DNA from: Nioella halotolerans
Lineage (GTDB): Bacteria > Pseudomonadota > Alphaproteobacteria > Rhodobacterales > Rhodobacteraceae
Reading direction: 5' to 3'
DNA length: 64,000 nt
Assembly (NCBI GenBank): GCA_003428585.1
Contig: QVQC01000076.1
Coordinates: 62,001 to 126,000 of the forward strand
Translations under genes and position numbers: made by a program
In this document: piece after piece, positions 16,877 through 24,674 of the stretch
Numbering within the stretch: position 1 is the stretch's first letter
Layout of the letters: every line of letters starts with the position of its first letter
Notes under the pieces: generated by a model
Database searches by the model: none
Told to the model about the DNA's origin: nothing
Seen by the model: the letters and a program-made list of their open reading frames with translations, nothing else

Positions 16877-17374
16877 ATGCCCTATGACGTGACATTCACC
16901 CGGCTGGAAACACAGGCGCTTTTTGACCTCAAGGGCCGGCGCGAGGCGGTGCAGGAGTGGGCGGGCGAGGCGCTGCCCGCCTGTCCCGACCAGCCCAACA
17001 GCAAGACCGAGGCCGGGGGCGCGACGCTGATGTTCATCGGCCCCGACCACTGGCTCCTGCGCGCGGACCTGGCGCGAGAGGCGGCGCTGGAGGCAACCCT
17101 GCGCCCCGCCGAGGCCCCGCCGGAGATGTCGATTGTCAGGGTATCGGACACGCTGGCGTTTTTCCGCGTCATCGGACCAGAAGCGTCAGAAATCCTCGCC
17201 ATCGCTTGCCCCATGGACCTGCACGAAAGCCGCTTCGGCCCGGATACCGCGAGCTTCACGGAAGCCTTCGGTATCAAGGCGCTGGTCACCCGCTGCGAGG
17301 GCGGCTTCGAGGTGGGTGTCGAACAAAGCTTCGGTCCGATGATGCTGGATTGCCTCACCCGCGCCAGCTGCTAG
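16877..17374 (+). CDS. soxG: Sarcosine oxidase subunit gamma
   Basis: A 165-residue GcvT-related small subunit, last in soxBDAG, 3 bases after soxA. Segments such as GPDHWLLRA and DLHESRFGP are typical of SoxG. It is convergent with the Rieske ferredoxin gene, leaving 32 bases between the stop codons and no clear terminator hairpin. Confidence 0.93.
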   Translation: MPYDVTFTRLETQALFDLKGRREAVQEWAGEALPACPDQPNSKTEAGGATLMFIGPDHWLLRADLAREAALEATLRPAEAPPEMSIVRVSDTLAFFRVIGPEASEILAIACPMDLHESRFGPDTASFTEAFGIKALVTRCEGGFEVGVEQSFGPMMLDCLTRASC

Positions 17375-17406
17375 ATCCTCAAGCGCGACATTCCGTTTTG
17401 CGACGG

Positions 17407-17721
17407 TCAGATCCTGACCTGAACCATGCCGTCCTGCACCCTCACGTCAAGAACGCGCATCGGCCGCGTCGCCGGGGCCGCCACCGGCCGCCCGTCGCGC
17501 ACGTCGAACGCGCCTTGGTGCAGCGGACATTCGATGACATGGCCATCGAAATACCCGTCGCAAAGGTCCGCACCCCCGTGGTTGCAGAGGGCGAGCGAGG
17601 CATAGACGCCGCTCGGGCTGTCGTAGACGGCGATCAGCCGCCGCCCGACCTCTACCCGCGTCACCCAGTTCTGTTCCAGATCCGCCACCGCGATCACGTC
17701 GCGCCAATCCTTCCCGCTCAT
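17407..17721 (-). CDS. Rieske-type ferredoxin, MocE-like
   Basis: A 104-residue 2Fe-2S electron carrier. The Rieske ligands are in CNHGGADL (near 46) and CPLHQGAF (near 65). Small free Rieske ferredoxins of this size supply electrons to oxygenases, for example MocE of rhizopine catabolism. Its ATG overlaps the stop of the desaturase-like gene (ATGA), so the two are translationally coupled and probably work together. A ferredoxin reductase (MocF type) is not in the window. Confidence 0.9.
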   Translation of the reverse strand: MSGKDWRDVIAVADLEQNWVTRVEVGRRLIAVYDSPSGVYASLALCNHGGADLCDGYFDGHVIECPLHQGAFDVRDGRPVAAPATRPMRVLDVRVQDGMVQVRI

Positions 17722-18656
17722 CCCCGCGCCCCGCGGATCTGGCGCAGGATGTCGAGATGCGCGCCAAGGTAGCCGCGCGGCTCCACGTGGATGTGGTCGC
17801 GCAGCTTGTCATGCAGACGCGGCAGGGCGTGGAAGGGCACGGACGCGACGTAGTGGTGTTCCGCGTGGTAGTTCATGTTCCAGCACAGGAACCGCCACGG
17901 CGCCGAGACGAGGTTGGTGCGGGTGTTGTCGCTCATCTGCGCCACTTCGGGGCGGCCCACATGTTCCGTCATGCGGATGAAGCGCATCACGGGTTCCCCG
18001 AGGAAAAGCGGGATGATCCAGTACCAAAGGAGGCCCCACCAGCCCGTGACGGCCATGGCGAGGAAGATCACGGCGTAGACCCCCAGAATCATCCGCGCAT
18101 CCCAATAAACGGAGGCATGTTCCTCCTTCGGGATGAAGCGTTTTTCCACGTCCGACAGCCGCCCCATCGCGTGGCGCGCGACCTCGGTGACCTTGGCTTT
18201 CCAGTAGGGGATCGCCGAAAGATACCAAAGGTATTCGCCATAGGTCTTCGGCATCGGGATTTGTTCCGGGTCCTGGCCTGTCAGTTGGGTATAGGTATGG
18301 TGGTCGCAATGTTCATAGCGGAAGAACCGGTGCGGCAGCAGGATGATCAGCCCGCAGATCTGGCCCACGATATCGTTGAGCTTGCGGGTCCGGAACACCG
18401 TGTAGTGCACGCATTCATGTTGCAGTGAGAAGTGATGCACCAGAACGACGCCCTGCAGGAACATGGCGGGCCAGATCAGCCAACTGTCCCACGCCAGCGT
18501 GATCAGCGTGGTGGTGCCCACCAGCACCAGCACCCAAAGCGCCAGTCGTCGCAGCGCCGGGCCATCGGAGCGTTGCATGAAGGATTTGAGCTCCTCCCGG
18601 GTCAGCTTGCCCTCTGCAAGCGCCTGGGTCAGGGGCGTGACGATGCCTTGTGTCAT
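17718..18656 (-). CDS. Membrane di-iron oxygenase, fatty acid desaturase family (MocD-like)
   Basis: A 312-residue integral membrane enzyme with three His boxes: HECVH near residue 82, HCDHH near 118 and HAEHH near 261, each after hydrophobic segments. In this superfamily a Rieske ferredoxin partner is unusual for lipid desaturases but is known for MocD, a demethylating oxygenase of rhizopine breakdown. Coupling to the MocE-like gene and position beside soxBDAG suggest O- or N-demethylation of a small metabolite, which is inference. A desaturase acting on lipids remains possible. The ATG at 18707 would add a low-complexity Pro/Gly-rich tail. Confidence 0.82.
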   Translation of the reverse strand: MTQGIVTPLTQALAEGKLTREELKSFMQRSDGPALRRLALWVLVLVGTTTLITLAWDSWLIWPAMFLQGVVLVHHFSLQHECVHYTVFRTRKLNDIVGQICGLIILLPHRFFRYEHCDHHTYTQLTGQDPEQIPMPKTYGEYLWYLSAIPYWKAKVTEVARHAMGRLSDVEKRFIPKEEHASVYWDARMILGVYAVIFLAMAVTGWWGLLWYWIIPLFLGEPVMRFIRMTEHVGRPEVAQMSDNTRTNLVSAPWRFLCWNMNYHAEHHYVASVPFHALPRLHDKLRDHIHVEPRGYLGAHLDILRQIRGARG

Positions 18657-18753
18657 TGATGGTAGTCCATGAGTTGTGCCGGTGCCGGGGGCCTCGACGG
18701 GCGCCATCCCGGTCAGAACCGGCGCCGGAGACGGGAGTGCTCCGCACCATGGG

Positions 18754-18796
18754 GTCGCCTCACACCGACCCCGTTAGCAAGGCATTATGAGGCGAC
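18754..18796. repeat. Inverted repeat between the M29-like and MocD-like genes
   Basis: GTCGCCTCA (18754-18762) and TGAGGCGAC (18788-18796) form a perfect 9-bp inverted repeat with a 25-base centre. It sits downstream of the M29-like stop and upstream of the oxygenase gene. It may be a weak terminator or a regulator site. No riboswitch consensus was recognised. Confidence 0.4.
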
Positions 18797-18815
18797 GTGC
18801 GATTCTGACAAGCCC

Positions 18816-19901
18816 TCATCCCGCGGCCCGCAGGCCGATATCCCGGTCAGGGGCGGCGAAAAGCTGCGCAACGCCGGGATAGCGGCCAAGGATCGCGGGC
18901 CCGCCCGGCAGGCGATCGGCGCGGAAGGTGCCACCTTCCCAAAGGCACACGCCATCGACCTCGATCGTGGGGTCGATGATATTCCAACTGATTTCGCCCG
19001 GCGCATAGGCCCCGCAGGTATGGAAATGCAGGATACGCGGGTTGCCGAATGCCGCGCCGCCCCATCGCTCAAAGTTCTGGCGCATGTCCCACGGGTAGCC
19101 GCAGCCCGGGTGGATGCCCGCATGCCATGAATGCACGAAATTCCGGTCGATCCCGAACAGGCCGGACACCCGGTCATATTGCGCATTGGCGCGGGCGACA
19201 TCCTTGGCCGCGCCCTCGAACCCGGCCAGGCGGCCGTTTTCCATCAGCGCAAAGACCGGTGCGCTGAATTCGGGCGAATAGTCGTCGTAATATCTCGACC
19301 CGGTGCCGGTCAGGAAGGTCATCGCGGCACGGCCGGAAAAGCTGTGCGCGGGGACCGGCGTGAAGACCGACATGGGAAAGCGCAGGATCGACGTGTCGCC
19401 GTCATGGGTCAGGTTCATCTCGGGCCGCCCGGTAATCTCCGTGCCCAAGGGGCAGGTCAGGCGCACGTGTTCGGCCCGGTCGAGCGCCTTGTTCACTGCG
19501 GTCTTCAACTCCAGAAACGCCGTGTGGTGGCCATTGGCGAAACCCGATCCGAACAGTTCCCGCGTCAGGGCGAAGCTTACGATGATCGTCTTGCCTTGCG
19601 GCATGTCCGAAAAACGCAACTGATCGCCGAGGCGAGCGAGGAAAAGGATGATATCCGCAGCTTCGAACCGCGCCAGCAGGTCGGCAGACAGGTGCGGATT
19701 GTCGGGGTTGAAGCCCACATCGACCGGGTCCACCTGCAGGCCGAGACGTTCTGCAGCGCGCGAGACGACGCCCACGGCCTCGGTATCGAAATACCCGTAT
19801 TCGGGCGGCTCATAGGCAATGAGCAGCTTATCCCCAGCGGTGGCATTGGCGCAGTTGCGCAGCAGGTTCAGTGCACCGTTTTCCGGGGACCGGATCGGCA
19901 T
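18816..19901 (-). CDS. M29 aminopeptidase / NicX-like metalloenzyme
   Basis: A 361-residue protein resembling the M29 aminopeptidase fold, which also includes the ring-opening 2,5-dihydroxypyridine dioxygenase NicX. The C-terminal part has ILHFHTCGAYAPGE, then NIIDPTIEVDGVCLWEGGTF, matching the family's metal-site and terminal strand region, with HSWHAGIHPGCG before it. The start at 19901 is favoured by AAGGAGA 8 bases upstream. An ATG at 19937 has none. It is divergent from the LysR gene, so it is a likely target. Whether it is a peptidase or a ring-cleaving enzyme cannot be decided here. Confidence 0.6.
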   Translation of the reverse strand: MPIRSPENGALNLLRNCANATAGDKLLIAYEPPEYGYFDTEAVGVVSRAAERLGLQVDPVDVGFNPDNPHLSADLLARFEAADIILFLARLGDQLRFSDMPQGKTIIVSFALTRELFGSGFANGHHTAFLELKTAVNKALDRAEHVRLTCPLGTEITGRPEMNLTHDGDTSILRFPMSVFTPVPAHSFSGRAAMTFLTGTGSRYYDDYSPEFSAPVFALMENGRLAGFEGAAKDVARANAQYDRVSGLFGIDRNFVHSWHAGIHPGCGYPWDMRQNFERWGGAAFGNPRILHFHTCGAYAPGEISWNIIDPTIEVDGVCLWEGGTFRADRLPGGPAILGRYPGVAQLFAAPDRDIGLRAAG

Positions 19902-19993
19902 CTGGCGGTCTCCTTGTCTTCGTACACCGGAAATCATGATGAACCGTCCGGAAACCCTAGTTCATTCGGGTGACTGCCGCTATTTGATTCCCG

Positions 19994-20008
19994 TAATGAG
20001 TTTCATTA
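19994..20008. promoter_or_regulatory. Palindrome upstream of the LysR gene
   Basis: TAATGA-GTT-TCATTA is a perfect 6-bp inverted repeat with a 3-base centre, ending 11 bases before the LysR start, in the 118-base divergent region. A related TTCATT half-site lies about 25 bases upstream. It is a plausible autoregulatory LysR-type site. An alternative LysR ATG (19996) falls inside it. Confidence 0.45.
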
Positions 20009-20019
20009 GGCTGGCTTAT

Positions 20020-20958
20020 ATGATCATCAACCTTCCCTTTTCGGCCCTGCGCGCATTCGAAGCCGTGGTGCGGCTCTCCGGCTTTTCGGCCGCCGCGCAG
20101 GAACTCGGGGTCAGCCAAAGCGCCATCAGCCAGCATGTCAAGACGCTGGAGGAATGGCTGGGGCAGGAACTGCTGATCCGTGGCGCGCGCAAATCACAGC
20201 CAACGCGGGAAGGCGACCAGCTGGCCCGCGCGGTTTCGGACGGGCTTGGTCGGATTTCTGATGTCTGCGCGCAGTTGCGGGACCGGACTCGATCGGAAAA
20301 CACGGTTGTCATCAGCTGCTTGCCCGGTTTTTCCTTTACATGGCTCTTTCCCCGGCTCCTCAACTTCGACACCGCGCACCCGCATCTGGCGGTTTCCATC
20401 GTCACCGATACCGGCCAGCTTCCGTTTTCCGCCGCCGACGCGGATATCGGCATCCGCTACGGCCTTGGCGACTATCCCGGGTTCCATGTCGAGCACCTGA
20501 TGCATGAAAGCCTGACGCCGGTCTGCGCACCTTCACTGATCGAGGGGCCGCCTGGACTTCGTGACCTCGAAGACTTGGGCAGCCATACGCTGCTTCACGA
20601 TGAAAATGAAAGCTTTGGCAATGCCGCCCCGACATGGGAGTTCTGGGCGCGCAATTGCGGGCTGACCCTGCCCACCCCCGTCAAGTCGCGGCGCTTCGGG
20701 CAATCCAACCTTGTGGTTCAAGCGGCGATTCAGGGGCTCGGCGTGGCGCTCGGGCGCAAACCTCTGGTGATCGACGCGTTGGTTGACGGGCGGCTGGTGC
20801 GCCCATTTCCGCAGATCACGCGGTCGCCGCTGTCCTATTGGTTGGTTCTGCGCCACGAAAGGTTGGACAGCGAAAAGGTGCAAAGCTTCCTGTCATGGAT
20901 CCGGTCGGAGGTCGCCCGGGATCCCGACCTGCCGGAGGCCATTCCGCCAAGAGATTAG
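20020..20958 (+). CDS. LysR family transcriptional regulator (GcvA-like)
   Basis: A 312-residue regulator. The N-terminal winged HTH reads LPFSALRAFEAVVRLSGFSA, then QSAISQHVKTLEEWLG, typical of the GcvA subgroup. The C-terminal periplasmic-binding-like effector domain runs from about residue 90 (VVISCLPGFSFTWLFPRL). It lies between a divergent M29-like gene and a codirectional Rieske oxygenase and probably controls one or both. The start at 20020 matches the family N-terminus. 19996 is an in-frame alternative. Confidence 0.92.
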   Translation: MIINLPFSALRAFEAVVRLSGFSAAAQELGVSQSAISQHVKTLEEWLGQELLIRGARKSQPTREGDQLARAVSDGLGRISDVCAQLRDRTRSENTVVISCLPGFSFTWLFPRLLNFDTAHPHLAVSIVTDTGQLPFSAADADIGIRYGLGDYPGFHVEHLMHESLTPVCAPSLIEGPPGLRDLEDLGSHTLLHDENESFGNAAPTWEFWARNCGLTLPTPVKSRRFGQSNLVVQAAIQGLGVALGRKPLVIDALVDGRLVRPFPQITRSPLSYWLVLRHERLDSEKVQSFLSWIRSEVARDPDLPEAIPPRD

Positions 20959-21058
20959 CCCGGCTTATGATAAGATTACCCCTTGGCCATGGCACCCATG
21001 CGCCGGATCGGGCAGGATGCGTGCACCCCCCGCGAGCCACATCAAGGAGACCCGCACC

Positions 21059-22096
21059 ATGTATCTGAAGAACTGCTGGTATGTCGCCGCCTGGAGCAAG
21101 GACGTGGGCCGCGAGCTCCGCGCCGAGACCTTCCTGGGTGAGAACATCGTGCTCTACCGGCAGGAGGACGGAAAACCGGTTGCGTTGGAGGATGCCTGCC
21201 CGCACCGCAAGCTGCCGCTGTCCAAGGGCAACCTGATCGGCGACACCGTCGAATGCGGCTATCACGGGCTGACCTTCGACTGTAGCGGCAAATGCACCGA
21301 CAGCCCCACGCAGCGCGGCATGACGCCCCGCCGCGCGGTGGTGAAATCCTACCCGGTTGTCGACCGCTACCGCTTCTTGTGGATCTGGATGGGCGACCCG
21401 GATCTGGCCGACCCCGACAAGATCTTCAACATCCCGAATTTCGATGACCCGAGTTGGGGCAAGACGGATGGCGGCGTGATGGATATCGACTGCCACTACC
21501 TGTGGGTCTGCGACAACCTGCTGGATCCCAGCCACGTGGCATGGGTGCATGTTTCGTCCTTCGCGGGCGCCGGCACGGATGATGAACCGCTCAATATCGA
21601 CCGCCACGACAACGGCGTCGTGGTCTCGCGCTGGATCGAGGGCAAGCCGCCCTCCCCGTATTACGCCAAGCTGGTCCGGTTCGAGGGCAACTGCGACCGG
21701 CTGCAGCACTACGAAATGTGCATGCCCGCGATCGGCGTGAACAAATCCGTCTACACGCCGGTGGGCACCGGTGGCTATGACAAGCCGCAGGTCGAGGACA
21801 CTTTCATCAACATTTCCTACAATTTCATGACCCCGATCGACGAAAACAGAACGCGCTATTTCTGGTTCCAGCATCGCAACGATCACGCGGAGGACCGCGA
21901 GGTTTCGGAATACATGAACGATGGTGCTAGAATGGCCTTCCTCGAGGACAAGGAGGTTCTGGAAGACGTGCACAAGGGCATGAAACACGCCGTGACGCCC
22001 CATATCGACCTCGGGCTGGACGCGGGCGCAAAGGCCTTCCGACTGATGCTTGAACGGACCATCCGGGCCGAGGGCGCGGCTGAAGCTGCGGAATAG
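21059..22096 (+). CDS. Rieske non-heme iron oxygenase (VanA-like)
   Basis: A 345-residue oxygenase alpha subunit. The Rieske centre is CPHRKLPL with CGYHGLTF 16 residues on (residues 43-66). The mononuclear iron site DNLLDPSHVAWVH is near 150. The size and N-terminus (YLKNCWYVAAWSKDV) resemble vanillate O-demethylase and related demethylating oxygenases. A good AAGGAGA site precedes the ATG. No reductase partner (VanB type) is nearby. Position next to LysR and the sarcosine oxidase/MocDE island fits oxidative removal of a methyl group, but the substrate is unknown. Confidence 0.9.
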   Translation: MYLKNCWYVAAWSKDVGRELRAETFLGENIVLYRQEDGKPVALEDACPHRKLPLSKGNLIGDTVECGYHGLTFDCSGKCTDSPTQRGMTPRRAVVKSYPVVDRYRFLWIWMGDPDLADPDKIFNIPNFDDPSWGKTDGGVMDIDCHYLWVCDNLLDPSHVAWVHVSSFAGAGTDDEPLNIDRHDNGVVVSRWIEGKPPSPYYAKLVRFEGNCDRLQHYEMCMPAIGVNKSVYTPVGTGGYDKPQVEDTFINISYNFMTPIDENRTRYFWFQHRNDHAEDREVSEYMNDGARMAFLEDKEVLEDVHKGMKHAVTPHIDLGLDAGAKAFRLMLERTIRAEGAAEAAE

Positions 22097-22258
22097 CTGG
22101 AAGAGTGGCGTAGATACAACAACGAGGGCAGACCCCAAAGCGCCATGCGGCACATCCGGCTGAACACGCAGGTGATCGGAACTTTCCGGGTTGCGGCGCG
22201 CAATGGGCGACCTGCGCATGACGGGCGAGTGAGGGAGGAATACCGCCGGCGGTCTTGA
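22097..22258 (+). pseudogene. Transposase C-terminal remnant (IS3-like integrase core)
   Basis: Directly after the Rieske oxygenase stop, an open frame begins LEEWRRYNNEGRPQSAM. This resembles the C-terminal WR..YN..RPHSAL motif of IS3-family rve transposases, and the frame ends at a TGA. The rest of the transposase is absent and the similarity fades after about 20 codons. It marks an old insertion at the right edge of the catabolic island. Confidence 0.5.
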
Positions 22259-22769
22259 TCGGTGGAAAGTGTGGCGAAATGGCGAAACGCAATGCTGGGG
22301 CTGCCGGAGGTCTTGCCATTGCCCAAAGCCCGCTGGCTGTCAGGTTGCCAACATTTGCTGCGCAGGGGTCAAGCGGTCGTGCAAGGAGGGGCCAATGGAC
22401 GGATTGGCTTTGCGCCGCACCCCAAGATGTCGCATCCCGTCCCCGCCACCCTTCGTACCGGCCAGCCACTGGGCGCGGAACCCGGATTTCCAGACTCCAT
22501 GACTTTGGAATTTCGCGGTCAGGATCAGATTCAGCCCGTGCACATGCTTTTGCAGGTTCCAAGTGGATGAGCGGCAACATCCCGCGTCCCGATTGCCATC
22601 ATCAGGGTGACAAGCAGGTCCAACCGAACGGACATCGTGCATGATCGGCAAACGCAGGCGCGCCAGCCCCGGTGCGGCGGGCTCCGCCGCGGCGTGATCG
22701 TCGGGGCAGAAACCGCCGCCCGCCGAGGGCGACCCGGTCAGTTGCCAAGTGATGGGTGCCTGCTAGGCT
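22259..22769. other. Intergenic stretch without a recognisable gene
   Basis: About 510 bases between the transposase remnant and the ion-channel gene. Several frames are open by GC bias, but none has a ribosome site, a conserved motif or a sensible start. It is probably decayed mobile DNA. Confidence 0.5.
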
Positions 22770-22775
22770 GTGAAC

Positions 22776-23555
22776 ATGAGAGATCTTCACCGACAGATAA
22801 AGCTGATCTACACGGGGCAAAGTCAGCGTGCCCGACGGTTTCGCTACGGGCTGATCGTTTTCGATGCAACCAGCATCGTCTATTTCATCGTGACCGCGGC
22901 GCTGCCGGTGACGGCGACCATCATGGCGCTGAACGCGGTTCTGGGCGTGGTGATCCTGATGGACTTCGGGGCCCGGATGTGGATCGCCCCGAACCGGCGC
23001 CGGGAACTTCTGCAGATCCATACCATCGCCGATCTGATCGTCGTCGCCTCGCTGCTGTTGGCGCCGCTTTTTGCCGAAAGCCTCGGCTTTCTGCGCGTTC
23101 TGCGCGGGCTCAGGCTGATCAGATCCTACCATCTGCTGCGTGACCTGCGACGCGAAAGCCTTTTCTTCCGCCGTCACGAGGATGCGATCCTCGCCGCGGT
23201 CAACCTGTTCGTCTTCATCTTCGTGACGACATCGCTGGTTTTTGTTCTCGCCTTCGAGGAATATGACGGCATAGAGGGCTATATCGACGCGCTCTATTTC
23301 ACGGTGGCGACGCTGACGACCACCGGTTTCGGCGACATCACCATGACGACGCCGGGCGGCAAGCTTCTGTCCGTCTTCATCATGGTCGTGGGCGTGGCAC
23401 TATTCTTGCAGCTTGCGCGCGCCATCTTCCAGCCGTCCAAGATCAAGTACAAGTGTCCCGAATGCGGGCTGAACCGGCACGAGCCCGACGCGATCCATTG
23501 CAAACATTGCGGCGAGCCGCTGAAGATCGAGACGGAGGGCGATACGGGCGCCTGA
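22776..23555 (+). CDS. Voltage-gated-type potassium channel with C-terminal zinc ribbon
   Basis: A 259-residue membrane protein with a six-helix voltage-gated channel plan. Helix S4 carries spaced arginines (FLRVLRGLRLIRSYHLLRDLRR, near 105-126, split by hydrophobic residues). The pore loop near 182 has TTTGFGD, a K+ selectivity filter with Phe in place of the usual Tyr. After S6 (VVGVALFLQLARAIF) a cytoplasmic tail contains CPECG and CKHCG, a zinc ribbon. The ribbon is an unusual addition and may sense metal or redox state. A GTG at 22770 is an alternative start. Confidence 0.88.
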   Translation: MRDLHRQIKLIYTGQSQRARRFRYGLIVFDATSIVYFIVTAALPVTATIMALNAVLGVVILMDFGARMWIAPNRRRELLQIHTIADLIVVASLLLAPLFAESLGFLRVLRGLRLIRSYHLLRDLRRESLFFRRHEDAILAAVNLFVFIFVTTSLVFVLAFEEYDGIEGYIDALYFTVATLTTTGFGDITMTTPGGKLLSVFIMVVGVALFLQLARAIFQPSKIKYKCPECGLNRHEPDAIHCKHCGEPLKIETEGDTGA

Positions 23556-23778
23556 ACGCACCGGCGCCGCCCGGTCACCGGCCGCAAGCCTGCCGCGCCC
23601 GGCCCCCTGCATCCGGACCTATTGGAAAAGGACCATGGCCGAAAACGCCGAAACCGGGCGCGGACAGGAAATGCAGGCCGGCGCCTGCGCCAGCGTTTCC
23701 GGGTCGGTCATTTTCCCGGCTTGCCCCTTGCGCGATCGGTGTCGGTGATCGCGGCAAGGGCGGATTTGACCGGATCGC

Positions 23779-24648
23779 TTATCTGGGGTCGAATTTCCCG
23801 ACGGGGATCTTCAGATAACTGTGCCCGTCCGCCTCGGCCTTGGGCAGGCGCCCGCCGCGGATGTTGACCTGGAGCGCGGCCAGCATGCGCCCCGGCAGCG
23901 GCAGGGTCGCATCGCGCGCCTCGCGGGTGGCGATGAACTCGGCCTTGCCGATCCCGTCCTTGACGTGCCGGTTGCGCAGGCGATGCTCGGCCACGGTGGC
24001 CATGTATCCGGGCGCGGCCCCGGCCGCCGGGTAGTCGTGGCCGATGTAAAGCCGCGTGTCGCCCGGAAGATCAAGGATCGCGCGCAGCGATTGCCACAGG
24101 TCTTCGGTGCTGCCGCCGGGGAAATCGGCCCGGCTGGTACCGCTTTCGGGCATCATGAAGGTATCGTGCACGAAGGCCGCGTCCCCGGCGACATAGGTGA
24201 TCGAGGCCAGCGTGTGGCCGGGCGAGAACATCACCTTGACCGGAATATCACCCACCATGAATTCGTCGCCCTCGGCGAACAGCCGATCCCATTGCGAGCC
24301 ATCGGTCGGGAAATCGTCGCCCAGATGATACAGGTCTTTCCACAGCTTCTGGACGCCGGTCACCTTTTCGCCGATCCCGGTCGGCGCGCCAAGTTGCTTT
24401 GACAGGTAGGGTGCCGCGCTGAAGTGGTCGGCATGGGGGTGCGTGTCGAGGATCCAGACCACCTCCAGCCCCGCGTCGCGGATATAGGCCATGATCGCGT
24501 CGGCACTTTCGGTGGTGACCGCCCCGGCCTCCGGATAAAAGTTCCAGACCGGATCGACGATGGCCGCTTTCTTGGTTTCGGGGCAATGAAAGACGTATTG
24601 CAGGCTGCCGGTCGGTCGATCGAAAAAGGCTCGGACGATGGGGGTCAT
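23779..24648 (-). CDS. MBL-fold metallohydrolase, persulfide dioxygenase / Blh type
   Basis: A 289-residue metallo-beta-lactamase fold protein. HPHADH at residues 70-75, the later MFSPGHTLAS and IGHDYP supply the metal ligands. The size and the DPVWNFYPEAG region match the ETHE1/Blh group, which oxidises glutathione persulfide to sulfite. In many alphaproteobacteria such genes are controlled by the sulfide sensor BigR/SqrR, but no such regulator or rhodanese is seen here. It is 26 bases downstream of the ZIP transporter gene on the same strand. Confidence 0.85.
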   Translation of the reverse strand: MTPIVRAFFDRPTGSLQYVFHCPETKKAAIVDPVWNFYPEAGAVTTESADAIMAYIRDAGLEVVWILDTHPHADHFSAAPYLSKQLGAPTGIGEKVTGVQKLWKDLYHLGDDFPTDGSQWDRLFAEGDEFMVGDIPVKVMFSPGHTLASITYVAGDAAFVHDTFMMPESGTSRADFPGGSTEDLWQSLRAILDLPGDTRLYIGHDYPAAGAAPGYMATVAEHRLRNRHVKDGIGKAEFIATREARDATLPLPGRMLAALQVNIRGGRLPKAEADGHSYLKIPVGKFDPR

Positions 24649-24674
24649 GCGTGTTTTTCCTTCGGTTGAGTGTA

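Noticed and set aside
13643..17050. A minus-strand frame of more than 1100 codons opposite soxA/soxG
   Set aside because: It is antisense to a well-supported sarcosine oxidase operon and has no protein-family features.
18708..18815. SAM, SAH or glycine riboswitch upstream of the MocD-like gene
   Set aside because: Only a 9-bp inverted repeat is present. Conserved core bases of those classes were not found.
22255..22644. 130-codon open frame after the transposase remnant
   Set aside because: Low-complexity residue use, no ribosome site, and the overlapping opposite-strand frame is equally long. Likely GC-driven.
23635..23748. 37-codon frame (MAENAETGRGQEM start) between the channel and MBL genes
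   Set aside because: The AAAAGGA site is only two bases from the ATG, there is no recognisable motif, and the frame is short in GC-rich DNA.
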